In this document: piece after piece, positions 32,187-40,655 of the stretch
Numbering within the stretch: the stretch's first letter is position 1
Layout of the letters: every line of letters begins with the position of its first letter
Source of the DNA: Chamaelirium japonicum
Lineage: Eukaryota; Streptophyta; Magnoliopsida; Liliales; Melanthiaceae
DNA: 64,000 nucleotides
Direction: 5' to 3'
Assembly: GCA_947650365.1 (NCBI GenBank)
Contig: CANTAL010000130.1
Location: 62,001-126,000 of the forward strand
Notes under the pieces: model-generated
What the model saw: only the letters and a program-made list of their open reading frames with translations
What the model was told of the DNA's origin: nothing
The model's database searches: none
Position numbers and translations under genes: made by a program

Positions 32187-32211
32187 TGTGGGTGCAAATT
32201 TTAGCATGAAT

Positions 32212-32446
32212 CCACCGCGGGACCCACCGGCCCTGCCTGGTGGGCCCACGAGGACTACCGCGGGACCCACCGGCCCTGCCTGGTGGGCCCACGAGGACTA
32301 CCGCGGGACCCACCGGCCCTGCCTGGTGGGCCCACGAGGACTACCACGGGACCCACCGGCCCTGCCTGGTGGGCCCACAAGTACCACAGCGAGACCCACC
32401 GGCCCTGCCTGGTGGGCCCCCGAAGACAACCGCGGGGCCCGCAACT
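32212..32446 (+). repeat. 43-bp GC-rich tandem repeat in the left LTR, five copies
   Basis: The unit carries GGGACCCACCGGCCC and CTGGTGGGCCCACGAGG. The last copies are longer or diverged, with ACAAGTACCACAGCGAG and CCCCGAAGAC endings. The period of 43 is not a multiple of three, so the Pro/Gly-rich ORFs seen in several frames here are artefacts. The right LTR has six copies, so this tract is unstable. Confidence 0.93.
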
Positions 32447-32504
32447 TTACCTGGAGGATCCCCAGATACTGCAGCAGAAACCGCCATTTGCCACCCAGAA
32501 TGCC

Positions 32505-32514
32505 TATAAATAGC
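32505..32514 (+). promoter_or_regulatory. LTR TATA box (TATAAATAGC)
   Basis: A consensus plant TATA box lies near the middle of the LTR, after the GC-rich repeat and before the pyrimidine-rich stretch. This is the expected position for the U3/R boundary. The right LTR carries the same motif at 39141, oriented out into the satellite. Confidence 0.75.
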
Positions 32515-32911
32515 ATAGCCTTTGAATGTAAATGGATCGAATTCTCAGTTCTAAAAACCAGAGCTCTGGGATTTTCAACTTCTGATCTACCATCTCTCTT
32601 CGATCTTCTTCTCTCTTTCGAAGAGATCAGGGAGCTTTCAGTGATACTCGGCCTGTCGAGGTCACTTCAACATAAGTGTTAGTGAATTCGGGTTGCTCCC
32701 TATAGCACGGAGACGTAGGCTTCGGCTGAACTCCGAGATCACTTCTCTTGTGTCAAAATCTCTCTCTCTCTGATTGCTTTTCTGTTTACATATCAAAAAA
32801 GCAACAACTTCAACCAACCGATCGACCAACGATCTTCGACATTAACTTCGACTCCAATTGACTGGTGCTGCGAAGGTCTTCGGGTCGGCACGAAGATTTT
32901 CCCCCACAGTT

Positions 32912-32928
32912 TGGCGCCGTCTGTGGGA
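32912..32928 (+). other. Primer-binding site candidate
   Basis: TGGCGCCGTCTGTGGGA starts four bases after the end of the left LTR. A TGGCGCC start is common to primer-binding sites of several plant Gypsy lineages, where a tRNA 3' CCA pairs with the TGG. The exact tRNA was not assigned. Confidence 0.75.
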
Positions 32929-33055
32929 TTCGAGCGAGAAGCTGTGTTCTCTCTACTTTGACTACCATATCAATATAGTCAAACTTCCTCGTCCCCTCGG
33001 TTAATCAGACAACTGATCGGACGTCGGCAATCTCGTTGTACCCTTCGCACTCTGA

Positions 33056-35052
33056 ATGGCGAGAACCAAACATCAGGGTCAACCAGAAGGAAGTAACACT
33101 CAACATCAACCTCGTCCTGAGACTCGTTCAATGAGTCAAAGGCTCAACTTCGGGCAGCCCCTTGCTGTCCCCGAGATGGGAGTTCACTCAGGAAGCGGGA
33201 GATCAGTCGATCGACCGATCGCCCCTCATCCTCATCAATCAATTGGGCAGACTGTCCCTGCTCCTGCTGAAGATCCTCCATCGACTTCCAATTACTCCAA
33301 TTGGCGAAGCAAAACGCCACCCTCACTGCTGAGAGGGATGCTCTGAAGAAGGCAGCTTCCGAAGCTGGAATTGCTATTCCGATCCCCTCCGCAAGTGAGA
33401 GGGTTGATCCTCCTCGACATTCAATTTACTCCGAACAACGGAGGTCAATGGGCACTGATGCTCTCGAGAGGATTCGACGCGACCCAACTCCCTCTGCTGC
33501 TCCTTGGAAGCAGAGTGTCTGGGATCGTCTTGAAGACGAGTCCTCCCAATCTTCATCTGGTCGTAACTGCGACAAAAGAGCACCATCGAAGCTCAACCTG
33601 CCAAGGAAGCACCAAATGAAAGGCGCTCCTTCAAAGAGTAGAGTCTCCCCTTCCATTCCACTCCAACGTGGACTTGGATCGGACCTTCGACATCGACTTC
33701 GACCGGCGAACACTCCGATGCCAGAACAAGACCTTGCGATCTTACCTCTTGACCCACCTCTAGGTCGAGGACACGGTCGTAGGGATGGCTACTCTTCTGC
33801 CGGGCCACTACATCGAAGCCTCTTCGAATCAGCATTTCCAAGAGGATGGAGAACTCCTACCCTCCCCAAATTCAACTGCGTCCGAGGAGATCCAAGCCTC
33901 CATATACTTGCCTTCAAGCAAGCTCTAACGCCACACGAAGAGGAAAACAACGTGCTCTGCCGCACCTTCGCGGGAAGTCTCGACGAGCCTTCACTCGACT
34001 GGTATCACAATCTCCGAGCTGGGTCCATTACCCAGTTCGGTGTTTTGGCTAACCTCTTTGTGCAGCATTACCAGCTCAACCTGAAACCCGAGAAGAAGCT
34101 CGACTCTCTATATCGACTAAGGATGGGTGCAGATGAGACTCTCCGCAGCTTCACGAGGAGGTTTCGCAACGAGCATGCTGCTCTCTCTGGAAGGCATCTG
34201 GATGATGAAGCCATCATGTTGGCTTTCCAGAACGCTCTCCGCTTCGATTTACACATCTACAATGACTTCATCCGCAATCCCCCTCCTTCTCTGGGAGCTA
34301 TGTTCGATCGAATTCAGAGGGAGATTGAGGTGGAAGACGATCAAGTTGCTCGAAAAGGGCGAGAAACTAAGAGAAGGCCTGCTGAAAGAGAAGCACCTAA
34401 ATATGCTGCAAAGGCTCACAACGCTGAAGCAGCAGCCCCTCCGGCCAACAAAAGATCAAAGAATGATGGACGTCGATCTCCAACGAAGACCACTTTCACC
34501 GAGTGGAATATGCCGGTCGAACAGATACTCGACCGCATTCAACATGAAGAGTTCGTTCGGAGGCCTAATCCTCTTCAGCCGAATTCCAAATTCACAGCAG
34601 ACAAAACAGTCTACTGCGACTTCCATCGAAGTCACGGCCATTCTACCGATCGGTGTTTTCGGCTGAAATTCCATCTTGAAGACCTATTGCGAGAAGGCCA
34701 TCTTCAAGAGTTTGTTAGAGGCGGACACAATCAACATCGGACCTCTGCCAAGGGAAAAGAAGTGTGTTGGATACATCAAATCTCTTCCAACCGGCAACCA
34801 ATTTCTGTGAATGCCAATGTCTTTGGCATTCATGGAACCTTGCACAATCAAGTTTTGACCGGGAAGGAAGTCGATCGCCAAGTTCGACGCATCTTCCACG
34901 TTCGTTCTACTGCGAGCAAAGAAGATACCTGGATCGAGAAACCCATCGAAGGTCTTTCTTGGCCATCAATCGTCTTCAACGTCACCCAAGCTCCTTATTG
35001 TTGGAGTCAATCCAGCAGGCGCACCTGCAATCAAAGAGAATCAAAGTGTTAG
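33056..35052 (+). pseudogene. Gag-type polyprotein ORF with a frameshift near 33295
   Basis: It would form the retrotransposon nucleocapsid. An ATG at 33056 opens a short frame reading MARTKHQGQPEG to about 33297. The rest continues in another frame from a TTG codon at 33301 to a stop at 35052 (583 residues). Because the longer frame has no ATG there, a small indel around 33285-33300 is the simplest reading. In the long frame, residues about 179-345 form the gag core (FPRGWRTPTLPKF, DWYHNL, FVQHYQ, LRSFTRRF, IRNPPPSLGAMFDRIQ). A zinc-knuckle-like CDFHRSHGHSTDRC lies at about residue 439, typical of plant Tat-type gag. The ORF ends just beyond this, where protease would begin, and no pol follows. 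Whether the frameshift blocks Gag production in this copy is inferred. Confidence 0.88.
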
Positions 35053-35239
35053 ATTATTTTCGAACTTCAGAGACAAGACATTCAAAGCAAGTTAAGTTCA
35101 AATACCTGATGTTTCGACCCTCGGCTCTTTGCCCTTCCGACGATCAGAGCCACTCTGAGGAGTCGATTTCTCCTGAATCGGGGTTGGCGCTGGTTGAAGT
35201 TGAGGAGCCCCATCGCCCACTCGACTTCCCCTCTCCAAA
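35053..35239 (+). other. Junction where pol should be
   Basis: Only about 190 bp separate the gag stop from the 3' end of the antisense ORF. A full Gypsy pol would need roughly 3 kb. No RT or integrase motif is readable on either strand, so pol was lost as a block rather than by point decay. Confidence 0.7.
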
Positions 35240-37033
35240 TTAGCAGGGGGGGGAAGCATTCCTGGGAGGTGAGGCTCTCTCTTCTTGCGACCCGCCTGGC
35301 TGAATGAGCCCGGCCACCATGGCCTCCACCTCGTTGAGCAGAGAGTGAGAGGGGGGAGGGGGTTGCTCAACCTCTACACCCCCACTCATTGTTGCTCCCT
35401 CAATGCGAAGAGTGTCGGGGGGGATTTGATCAAGAGGCGTGGGGTTGCTTCCAACCCCAGCACTCTTCGATAATTTAATTTTGAAGCGCATCGGCCTCTT
35501 CAATTCGTCAAATTTGTAGGTGGGAACCACCTTTTTGCCGTCGCCTTCTGTGTCGAGAATTTCCTCCATCTGACGGGCTTTAACCTCGTCAATGGGAATA
35601 GGGATCGAGTCCTCCCCCGTTGCACCACCAGTGGGGGTGGGAGGAATTTCTTCCTCACCACCCCCATTCTCACCATCCCCACTAGAGGGGGTAGAAGACG
35701 GATCGTCCTCGCCGTCCCCTTCCTCGTCTTCGTCATTGCCACTGATGTCGTGGCTGACATTCTCTGTCTCTTCTTCTTCTTCATTCTTCTTCTTTTCTTC
35801 TTCCTCTTCGTTCTTCTTCCCTTCATCTTCATCTTCCTTAGGCTTGACGAGAGTTTTTCGCTTCTTCTTCACTGGGCCTCTTTGGAGCACCAGTTTCTCA
35901 TCCATGGTAGGTAATCGGTGCCTTGCGGTGTAGATTTTCTTCTCGGCCCTAATCTTTCGAACGATCTTACCCGACTGAGGGTCCTCCTCGTAGTCCGAGT
36001 ATAGAACTTCATTGTCCTCGTACCTGTCCTTTGATCTGTGGAGGAGATTGGCCTTGCCATATCTCACAGGACAGTTAGAAAACTGTTTCCACGACCTGGT
36101 TCCACAGGTTAGCTCGAGGAACAAGTTATCTATGGCTCCAGCCCTCTCAAAATTCCAGGCGAAGATGCCTCCAGCGCTGTACATTTTCACCGCCTCGTGC
36201 ACGCTGTCTCGAGGGGTGTCGGGCACTGACATGGACGTCCAGGCGCCAGATACAGAAATAGGCCAGTCCGTGTACAACTTGTCCGAAGGAACTGTATCAG
36301 TTAACGGACGAAGCGGAGACACACCAGTCAAATTGTAGAACGGGCTGTCCTTCCTATAATTCCATCGATAATGGAAGAAGAAATATCCAAGCTCGATCCG
36401 GGCAGGTTCACCTTCCGGGATACTGGAATAGCAGGCCCTCAAGTCCTCCTGGAAATCTGATTCCACCCGGCAGAACGCATAGATGATTCGCCAGGCATTC
36501 CCTGTGACTTGCCCCGGGCAGAGGCCAGAGGTGTTCAGTAATCTGGCAGCGAAGGGTGGCAGAGGCAGACGTAGACCGCAGTTCATTTGGCCGATGGTCA
36601 CGATGGTTCCCATGACCTTCTCGTTGCTGGCAAAACTGGTGAAGACGGTCTTCTTGTCGATGCCGAAAGCCGTCTGGATGCTAGGGAGTGAAGGCTGCGC
36701 TCCCTTCCCTTCAGTGAAATAAGAGAGAAGTGCTTGCCACTTCTTTCTCTTCGTATCTGTGAACTCACCGCCAGTATTATATATATACTCTGTCTCCTCT
36801 GTCAGAGGCATGAGCGGACCCAGAACAAACTTCACTTTGGGGATGAATTCTGGCCTTGATGGCGCTGAGGCAAAACCTACCCCTTGGTGCCTCTTGCCCA
36901 GTTGGCCAAGTTCAGCGAGAGCAACCTTGCCTTTGCCACGGCCCCTCGGAGGAGATTGAACCTCGACAATTTCCTTCCCCTTTCTCTTCGAGGGAGCTGT
37001 ACCGGACTTCTTCGAACTGCCAGATGAAGCCAT
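35240..37033 (-). CDS. Antisense extra ORF of the retrotransposon, 597 aa, Transposase_28-like
   Basis: The ORF runs opposite to gag and ends before the tandem repeats. The frame is open further upstream to a TTG at 37249, but the first good start is the ATG at 37033 (MASSGSSKKSGTAPSKRKGKE). Residues about 140-230 read GLRLPLPPFAARLLNTSG, PGQVTGNAWRIIYAF and ELGYFFFHYRW. This resembles the Pfam family Transposase_28 ('putative gypsy type transposon'), which despite its name is carried by Tat-type retrotransposons as an extra ORF. That assignment rests on pattern memory, not a search. Residues about 385-470 are highly acidic and Lys/Glu-rich, followed by a Pro/Gly-rich part. The N-terminus has Lys/Arg clusters that could act as a nuclear signal. 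The frame is intact over 597 codons while gag is broken. Its function is unknown. Confidence 0.75.
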   Translation of the reverse strand: MASSGSSKKSGTAPSKRKGKEIVEVQSPPRGRGKGKVALAELGQLGKRHQGVGFASAPSRPEFIPKVKFVLGPLMPLTEETEYIYNTGGEFTDTKRKKWQALLSYFTEGKGAQPSLPSIQTAFGIDKKTVFTSFASNEKVMGTIVTIGQMNCGLRLPLPPFAARLLNTSGLCPGQVTGNAWRIIYAFCRVESDFQEDLRACYSSIPEGEPARIELGYFFFHYRWNYRKDSPFYNLTGVSPLRPLTDTVPSDKLYTDWPISVSGAWTSMSVPDTPRDSVHEAVKMYSAGGIFAWNFERAGAIDNLFLELTCGTRSWKQFSNCPVRYGKANLLHRSKDRYEDNEVLYSDYEEDPQSGKIVRKIRAEKKIYTARHRLPTMDEKLVLQRGPVKKKRKTLVKPKEDEDEGKKNEEEEEKKKNEEEEETENVSHDISGNDEDEEGDGEDDPSSTPSSGDGENGGGEEEIPPTPTGGATGEDSIPIPIDEVKARQMEEILDTEGDGKKVVPTYKFDELKRPMRFKIKLSKSAGVGSNPTPLDQIPPDTLRIEGATMSGGVEVEQPPPPSHSLLNEVEAMVAGLIQPGGSQEERASPPRNASPPC

Positions 37034-37495
37034 TGGACCGATCGAACGAGAACAAGAACAAGAGCAGAAATCAGGAGAACAAGGGTCTGGACTTCGAAAA
37101 ATTTTGGAAACGTGAGACGAAATGACAGCCAGTGAAAACTTTTGTACCCAGGGTAAAACAGGTGCGCAAATCGAGAAAACACGTGTCTTCACCAGATCAA
37201 ATCGCGTGTTTTTGTAGGTACACGTGGCATCCATCCGTAGCAAGCGCAAAACCAGGCGAACAGTCGCGACCAGGCGAAACGTCGGACCTACCGATCCACA
37301 TGAACCAACGGTCCAAGCAAGCCACCGGTCTGGGTAAACCGAACCGCCGGTTCAAAGCAACCATCAAGCCAACCAAGGATTCAAAACAAGAAGAATCAAG
37401 CTCCATCAATGTTCAAAACTCTGCCAAAATATCGAAAAACAAAGCAGTAAACCTTCTCTGAAGGGCAGGTTCAAAACTTTACTTTGATCAGTCCA
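37034..37495. other. Spacer upstream of the antisense ORF
   Basis: About 460 bp between the antisense ORF start and the tandem repeats. It would hold any promoter of the antisense ORF. No convincing TATA box or other signal was seen on the minus strand. Confidence 0.5.
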
Positions 37496-38321
37496 ATTTC
37501 TGCTGGATCTGGCAAAAAACCAAGGTTTTTTGCCGATCACTCGAACCTTGACCGGATATTTTTCACCGATCGGACAAACATGTCCGATCGGCGAAAGTTA
37601 TCTGATCGGTCAAATTTCTACTGGATCTGGCAAAAAACCAAGGTTTTTTGCCGATCACTCGAACCTTGACCGGATATTTTTCACTGATCGGACAAACATG
37701 TCCGATCGGCGAAAGTTATCTGATCGGTCAAATTTCTACTGGATCTGGCAAAAAACCAAGGTTTTTTGCCGATCACTCGAACCTTGACCGGATATTTTTC
37801 ACCGATCGGACAAACATGTCCGATCGGCGAAAGTTATCTGATCGGTCAAATTTCTACTGGATCTGGCAAAAAACCAAGGTTTTTTGCCGATCACTCGAAC
37901 CTTGACCGGATATTTTTCACCGATCGGACAAACATGTCCGATCGGCGAAAGTTATCTGATCGGTCAAATTTCTACTGGATCTGGCAAAAAACCAAGGTTT
38001 TTTGCCGATCACTCGAACCTTGACCGGATATTTTTCACCGATCGGACAAACATGTCCGATCGGCGAAAGTTATCTGATCGGTCAAATTTCTACTGGATCT
38101 GGCAAAAAACCAAGGTTTTTTGCCGATCACTCGAACCTTGACCGGATATTTTTCACCGATCGGACAAACATGTCCGATCGGCGAAAGTTATCTGATCGGT
38201 CAAATTTCTAGTGGATCTGGCAAAAAACCAAGGTTTTTTGCCGATCACTCGAACCTTGACCGGATATTTTTCACCGATCGGACAAACATGTCCGATCGGC
38301 GAAAGTTATTTGATCAGTCAA
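37496..38321 (+). repeat. 118-bp tandem repeat, seven copies, with two hairpins per unit
   Basis: Unit starts are at 37496, 37614, 37732, 37850, 37968, 38086 and 38204, an exact 118-bp period with few differences. Each unit has two perfect inverted repeats: GGCAAAAAACC/GGTTTTTTGCC (11-bp arms, 2-base loop) and CCGATCGGACA/TGTCCGATCGG (11-bp arms, 4-base loop). The ORFs of about 85 residues in this stretch are repeat artefacts. Tandem repeats at this position, before the 3' LTR, are known in Tat-type elements. Confidence 0.96.
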
Positions 38322-38660
38322 ATTTACTACTGGATCGGTCAAAAAACCCTGTTTTTTGACCGATCACCCGATTCTTGACCGGTTGAATTTTGCCCGATCG
38401 GTCAAAATTTGACCGATCGGTCAAAAGTGACCGATCGGTCAAAATTTAACCGATCGGCCAAATTTCAGCTGATCGGTCAAAATTACTACTGGATCGGTCA
38501 AAAAACCCTGTTTTTTGACCGATCACCCGATTCTTGACCGGTTGAATTTTGACCGATCGGTCAAAATTTGACCGATCGGTCAAAATTTGACCGATCGGTC
38601 AAAATTTGACCGATCGGTCAAATTTGAACGATCGGTCCAAATTGACCGATCAGTCCCTTT
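38322..38660 (+). repeat. Diverged repeats rich in the palindrome TTGACCGATCGGTCAA
   Basis: Two longer, diverged relatives of the 118-bp unit begin at about 38322 and 38478. Each carries GGTCAAAAAACC/GGTTTTTTGACC-like arms and is followed by runs of TGACCGATCGGTCAAAATT at about 18-bp spacing. Nearly every short unit is itself a perfect palindrome around CGATCG. Confidence 0.9.
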
Positions 38661-38767
38661 TTCTTTCTCTAATATGCGACAAGTTTCTTCGTGTCCGTTT
38701 TTCAAAACAGGAAGTTGCTATTTTTTGCACCAAGTCCAAGCCAGCCAGAATGCACTCTAGCTAACTT

Positions 38768-38775
38768 GGAGGGGG
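38768..38775 (+). other. Polypurine tract GGAGGGGG
   Basis: A purine run followed by TAAC and then the TGTGGG start of the right LTR. This is the expected primer site for plus-strand synthesis. Confidence 0.85.
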
Positions 38776-38779
38776 TAAC

Positions 38780-39544
38780 TGTGGGTGCAAATTTTAGCAT
38801 GAATCCACCGCGGGACCCACCGGCCCTGCCTGGTGGGCCCACGAGGACTACCGCGGGACCCACCGGCCCTGCCTGGTGGGCCCACGAGGACTACCGCGGG
38901 ACCCACCGGCCCTGCCTGGTGGGCCCACGAGGACTACCGCGGGACCCACCGGCCCTGCCTGGTGGGCCCACGAGGACTACCATGGGACCCACCGGCCCTG
39001 CCTGGTGGGCCCACAAGTACCACAGCGAGACCCACCGGCCCTGCCTGGTGGGCCCCCGAAGACAACCGCGGGGCCCGCAACTTTACCTGGAGGATCCCCA
39101 GATACTGCAGCAGAAACCGCCATTCGCCACCCAGAATGCCTATAAATAGCATAGCCTTTGAATGTAAATGGATCGAATTCTCAGTTCTAAAAACCAGAGC
39201 TCTGGGATTTTCAACTTCTGATCTACCATCTCTCTTCGATCTTCTTCTCTCTTTCGAAGAGATCAGGGAGCTTTCAGTGATACTCGGCCTGTCGAGGTCA
39301 CTTCAACATAAGTGTTAGTGAATTCGGGTTGCTCCCTATAGCACGGAGACGTAGGCTTCGGCTGAACTCCGAGATCACTTCTCTTGTGTCAAAATCTCTC
39401 TCTCTCTGATTGCTTTTCTGTTTACATATCAAAAAAGCAACAACTTCAACCAACCGATCGACCAACGATCTTCGACATTAACTTCGACTCCAATTGACTG
39501 GTGCTGCGAAGGTCTTCGGGTCGGCACGAAGATTTTCCCCCACA
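38780..39544 (+). repeat. Right (3') LTR, 765 bp
   Basis: It matches the left LTR base for base apart from two substitutions seen by eye and one extra 43-bp GC-rich unit (six copies instead of five). Downstream of that repeat the offset between LTRs is constant at 6636 bp, so there are no other indels. Its TATA box at 39141 points towards the satellite on the right. Confidence 0.95.
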
Positions 39545-39549
39545 ACATT
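39545..39549. other. Target-site duplication ACATT, right copy
   Basis: It is the exact partner of 32182-32186, and satellite sequence resumes directly with CGTGCGAATG. Confidence 0.95.
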
Positions 39550-40157
39550 CGTGCGAATGAATTAGAATGGATCATACGAATGAGTAAGAATGGATCGTAC
39601 GAATGAAATAGAATGGATTGTACGAATGAATTAGAATGGATCGTGCGAATGAATTTGAATGGATCATACGAATGAATTAGAATGGATCGTGCTAATGAAT
39701 TAGAATTGATCGTACGAATGAAATAGAATGGATTGTACGAATGATTTAGAATGGATCGTACGAATGAATTAGAATGGATCGTACGAATGATTAGAATGGA
39801 TACATTCGTGCGAATGAATTAGAATGGATCATACGAATGAGTAAGAATGGATCGTACGAATGAAATAGAATGGATTGTACGAATGAATTAGAATGGATTC
39901 GTACGAATGAATTATATTGGATACATTCGTGCGAATGAATTAGAATGGATCGTACTAATGAGTAAGAATGGATCGTACGAATGAAATAGAATGGATTGTG
40001 CGAATGAATTAGAATGGATCGTACGAATGAATTAGAATGGATCGTGTGAAAGAATTAGAATGGATTGTATGAATGAATTAGAATAGATCGCATGAATGAA
40101 TCATAATGGATCGTACGAATGAATTAGAATGGATACATTCGTGCGAATGAATTAGAA

Positions 40158-40655
40158 TGCATACATTCGTGCGAAAGAATTAGAATAGATCGTATGAATG
40201 AATTAGAATAGATCCTATGAATGAATTAGAATAGATCGTGCGAATGAATTAGAATGGATCGTACGAATGAATTAGAATGGATCATTCTAATGAATTAGAA
40301 TTGATCGAACGAATGAATTAGCATGGATCGTGCTAATGAATTAGAATGGAACGTACGAATGAATTAGAATGGATCGTGTGAAAGAATTAGAATGGATTGT
40401 ATGAATGAATTAGAATGAATTCGTATGATCCATTCGAATTCATTCGCACGATCCATTCTAATTCATTCATACGATCCATTCTAATTCATTCATACAATCC
40501 ATTCTAATTCTTTCACACGATCCATTCTAATTCATTCGTAGGATCCATTCTAATTCATTCGTACAATCTATTCTATTTCATTCGTACGATCCATTCTTAC
40601 TCATTCGTATGATCCATTCTAATTCATTCGGACGAATGTATCCATTCTAATTTAT
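40158..40655. repeat. Composite satellite cassette, copy 6
   Basis: It has the same ordered variants as the five copies left of the retrotransposon. The GAATTC junction is at about 40420-40445, and the cassette ends at CGGACGAATGTATCC. Confidence 0.72.

Larger units (their letters stand above)
32187..32908 (+). repeat. Left (5') LTR, 722 bp
   Basis: It starts TGTGGGTGC and ends CCCCCACA. It contains five copies of a GC-rich unit around ACCCACCGGCCCTGCC (43-bp spacing), then a TATA box and a pyrimidine-rich downstream part with CTCTCTCTCTCTG. Two substitutions separate it from the right LTR: C/T near 32346 against 38982, and T/C in CCATTTGCC at about 32489 against CCATTCGCC at 39125. Confidence 0.95.
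32187..39544 (+). mobile_element. Non-autonomous LTR retrotransposon, Tat-type Ty3/Gypsy-like, gag plus antisense ORF, no pol
   Basis: This is a complete 7358-bp element. It has LTRs of 722 and 765 bp that start TGTGGG and end CCCACA, a 5-bp target duplication, a primer-binding site directly after the left LTR and a purine tract directly before the right LTR. The internal part holds a gag-type ORF, then an ORF on the opposite strand, then tandem repeats. No RT, RNase H, integrase or intact protease can be read, so movement would need enzymes from a related element. Gag, an antisense extra ORF and tandem repeats before the 3' LTR together are a known pattern of the Tat lineage; that placement is inference. 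The LTRs differ by two substitutions seen by eye plus one 43-bp repeat unit, so insertion was recent. Confidence 0.9.

Noticed and set aside
32176..32682. Pro/Gly-rich ORFs of 70-170 codons in both LTRs
   Set aside because: They arise from the 43-bp GC-rich repeat in several frames on both strands and lie over the LTR promoter.
35592..35933. Plus-strand Ser/Phe-rich ORF
   Set aside because: It is the shadow of the acidic Glu/Lys/Asp tail of the antisense ORF on the other strand.
35240..37249. Antisense ORF as a captured host gene
   Set aside because: Position, lack of introns and similarity in style to extra ORFs of Tat-type elements favour an element gene. A captured gene is not excluded but has no support.
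37484..38359. Series of ORFs of about 85 residues reading TNMSDRRKLSDRSNF
   Set aside because: One copy starts every 118 bp in alternating frames, so it is a repeat artefact.
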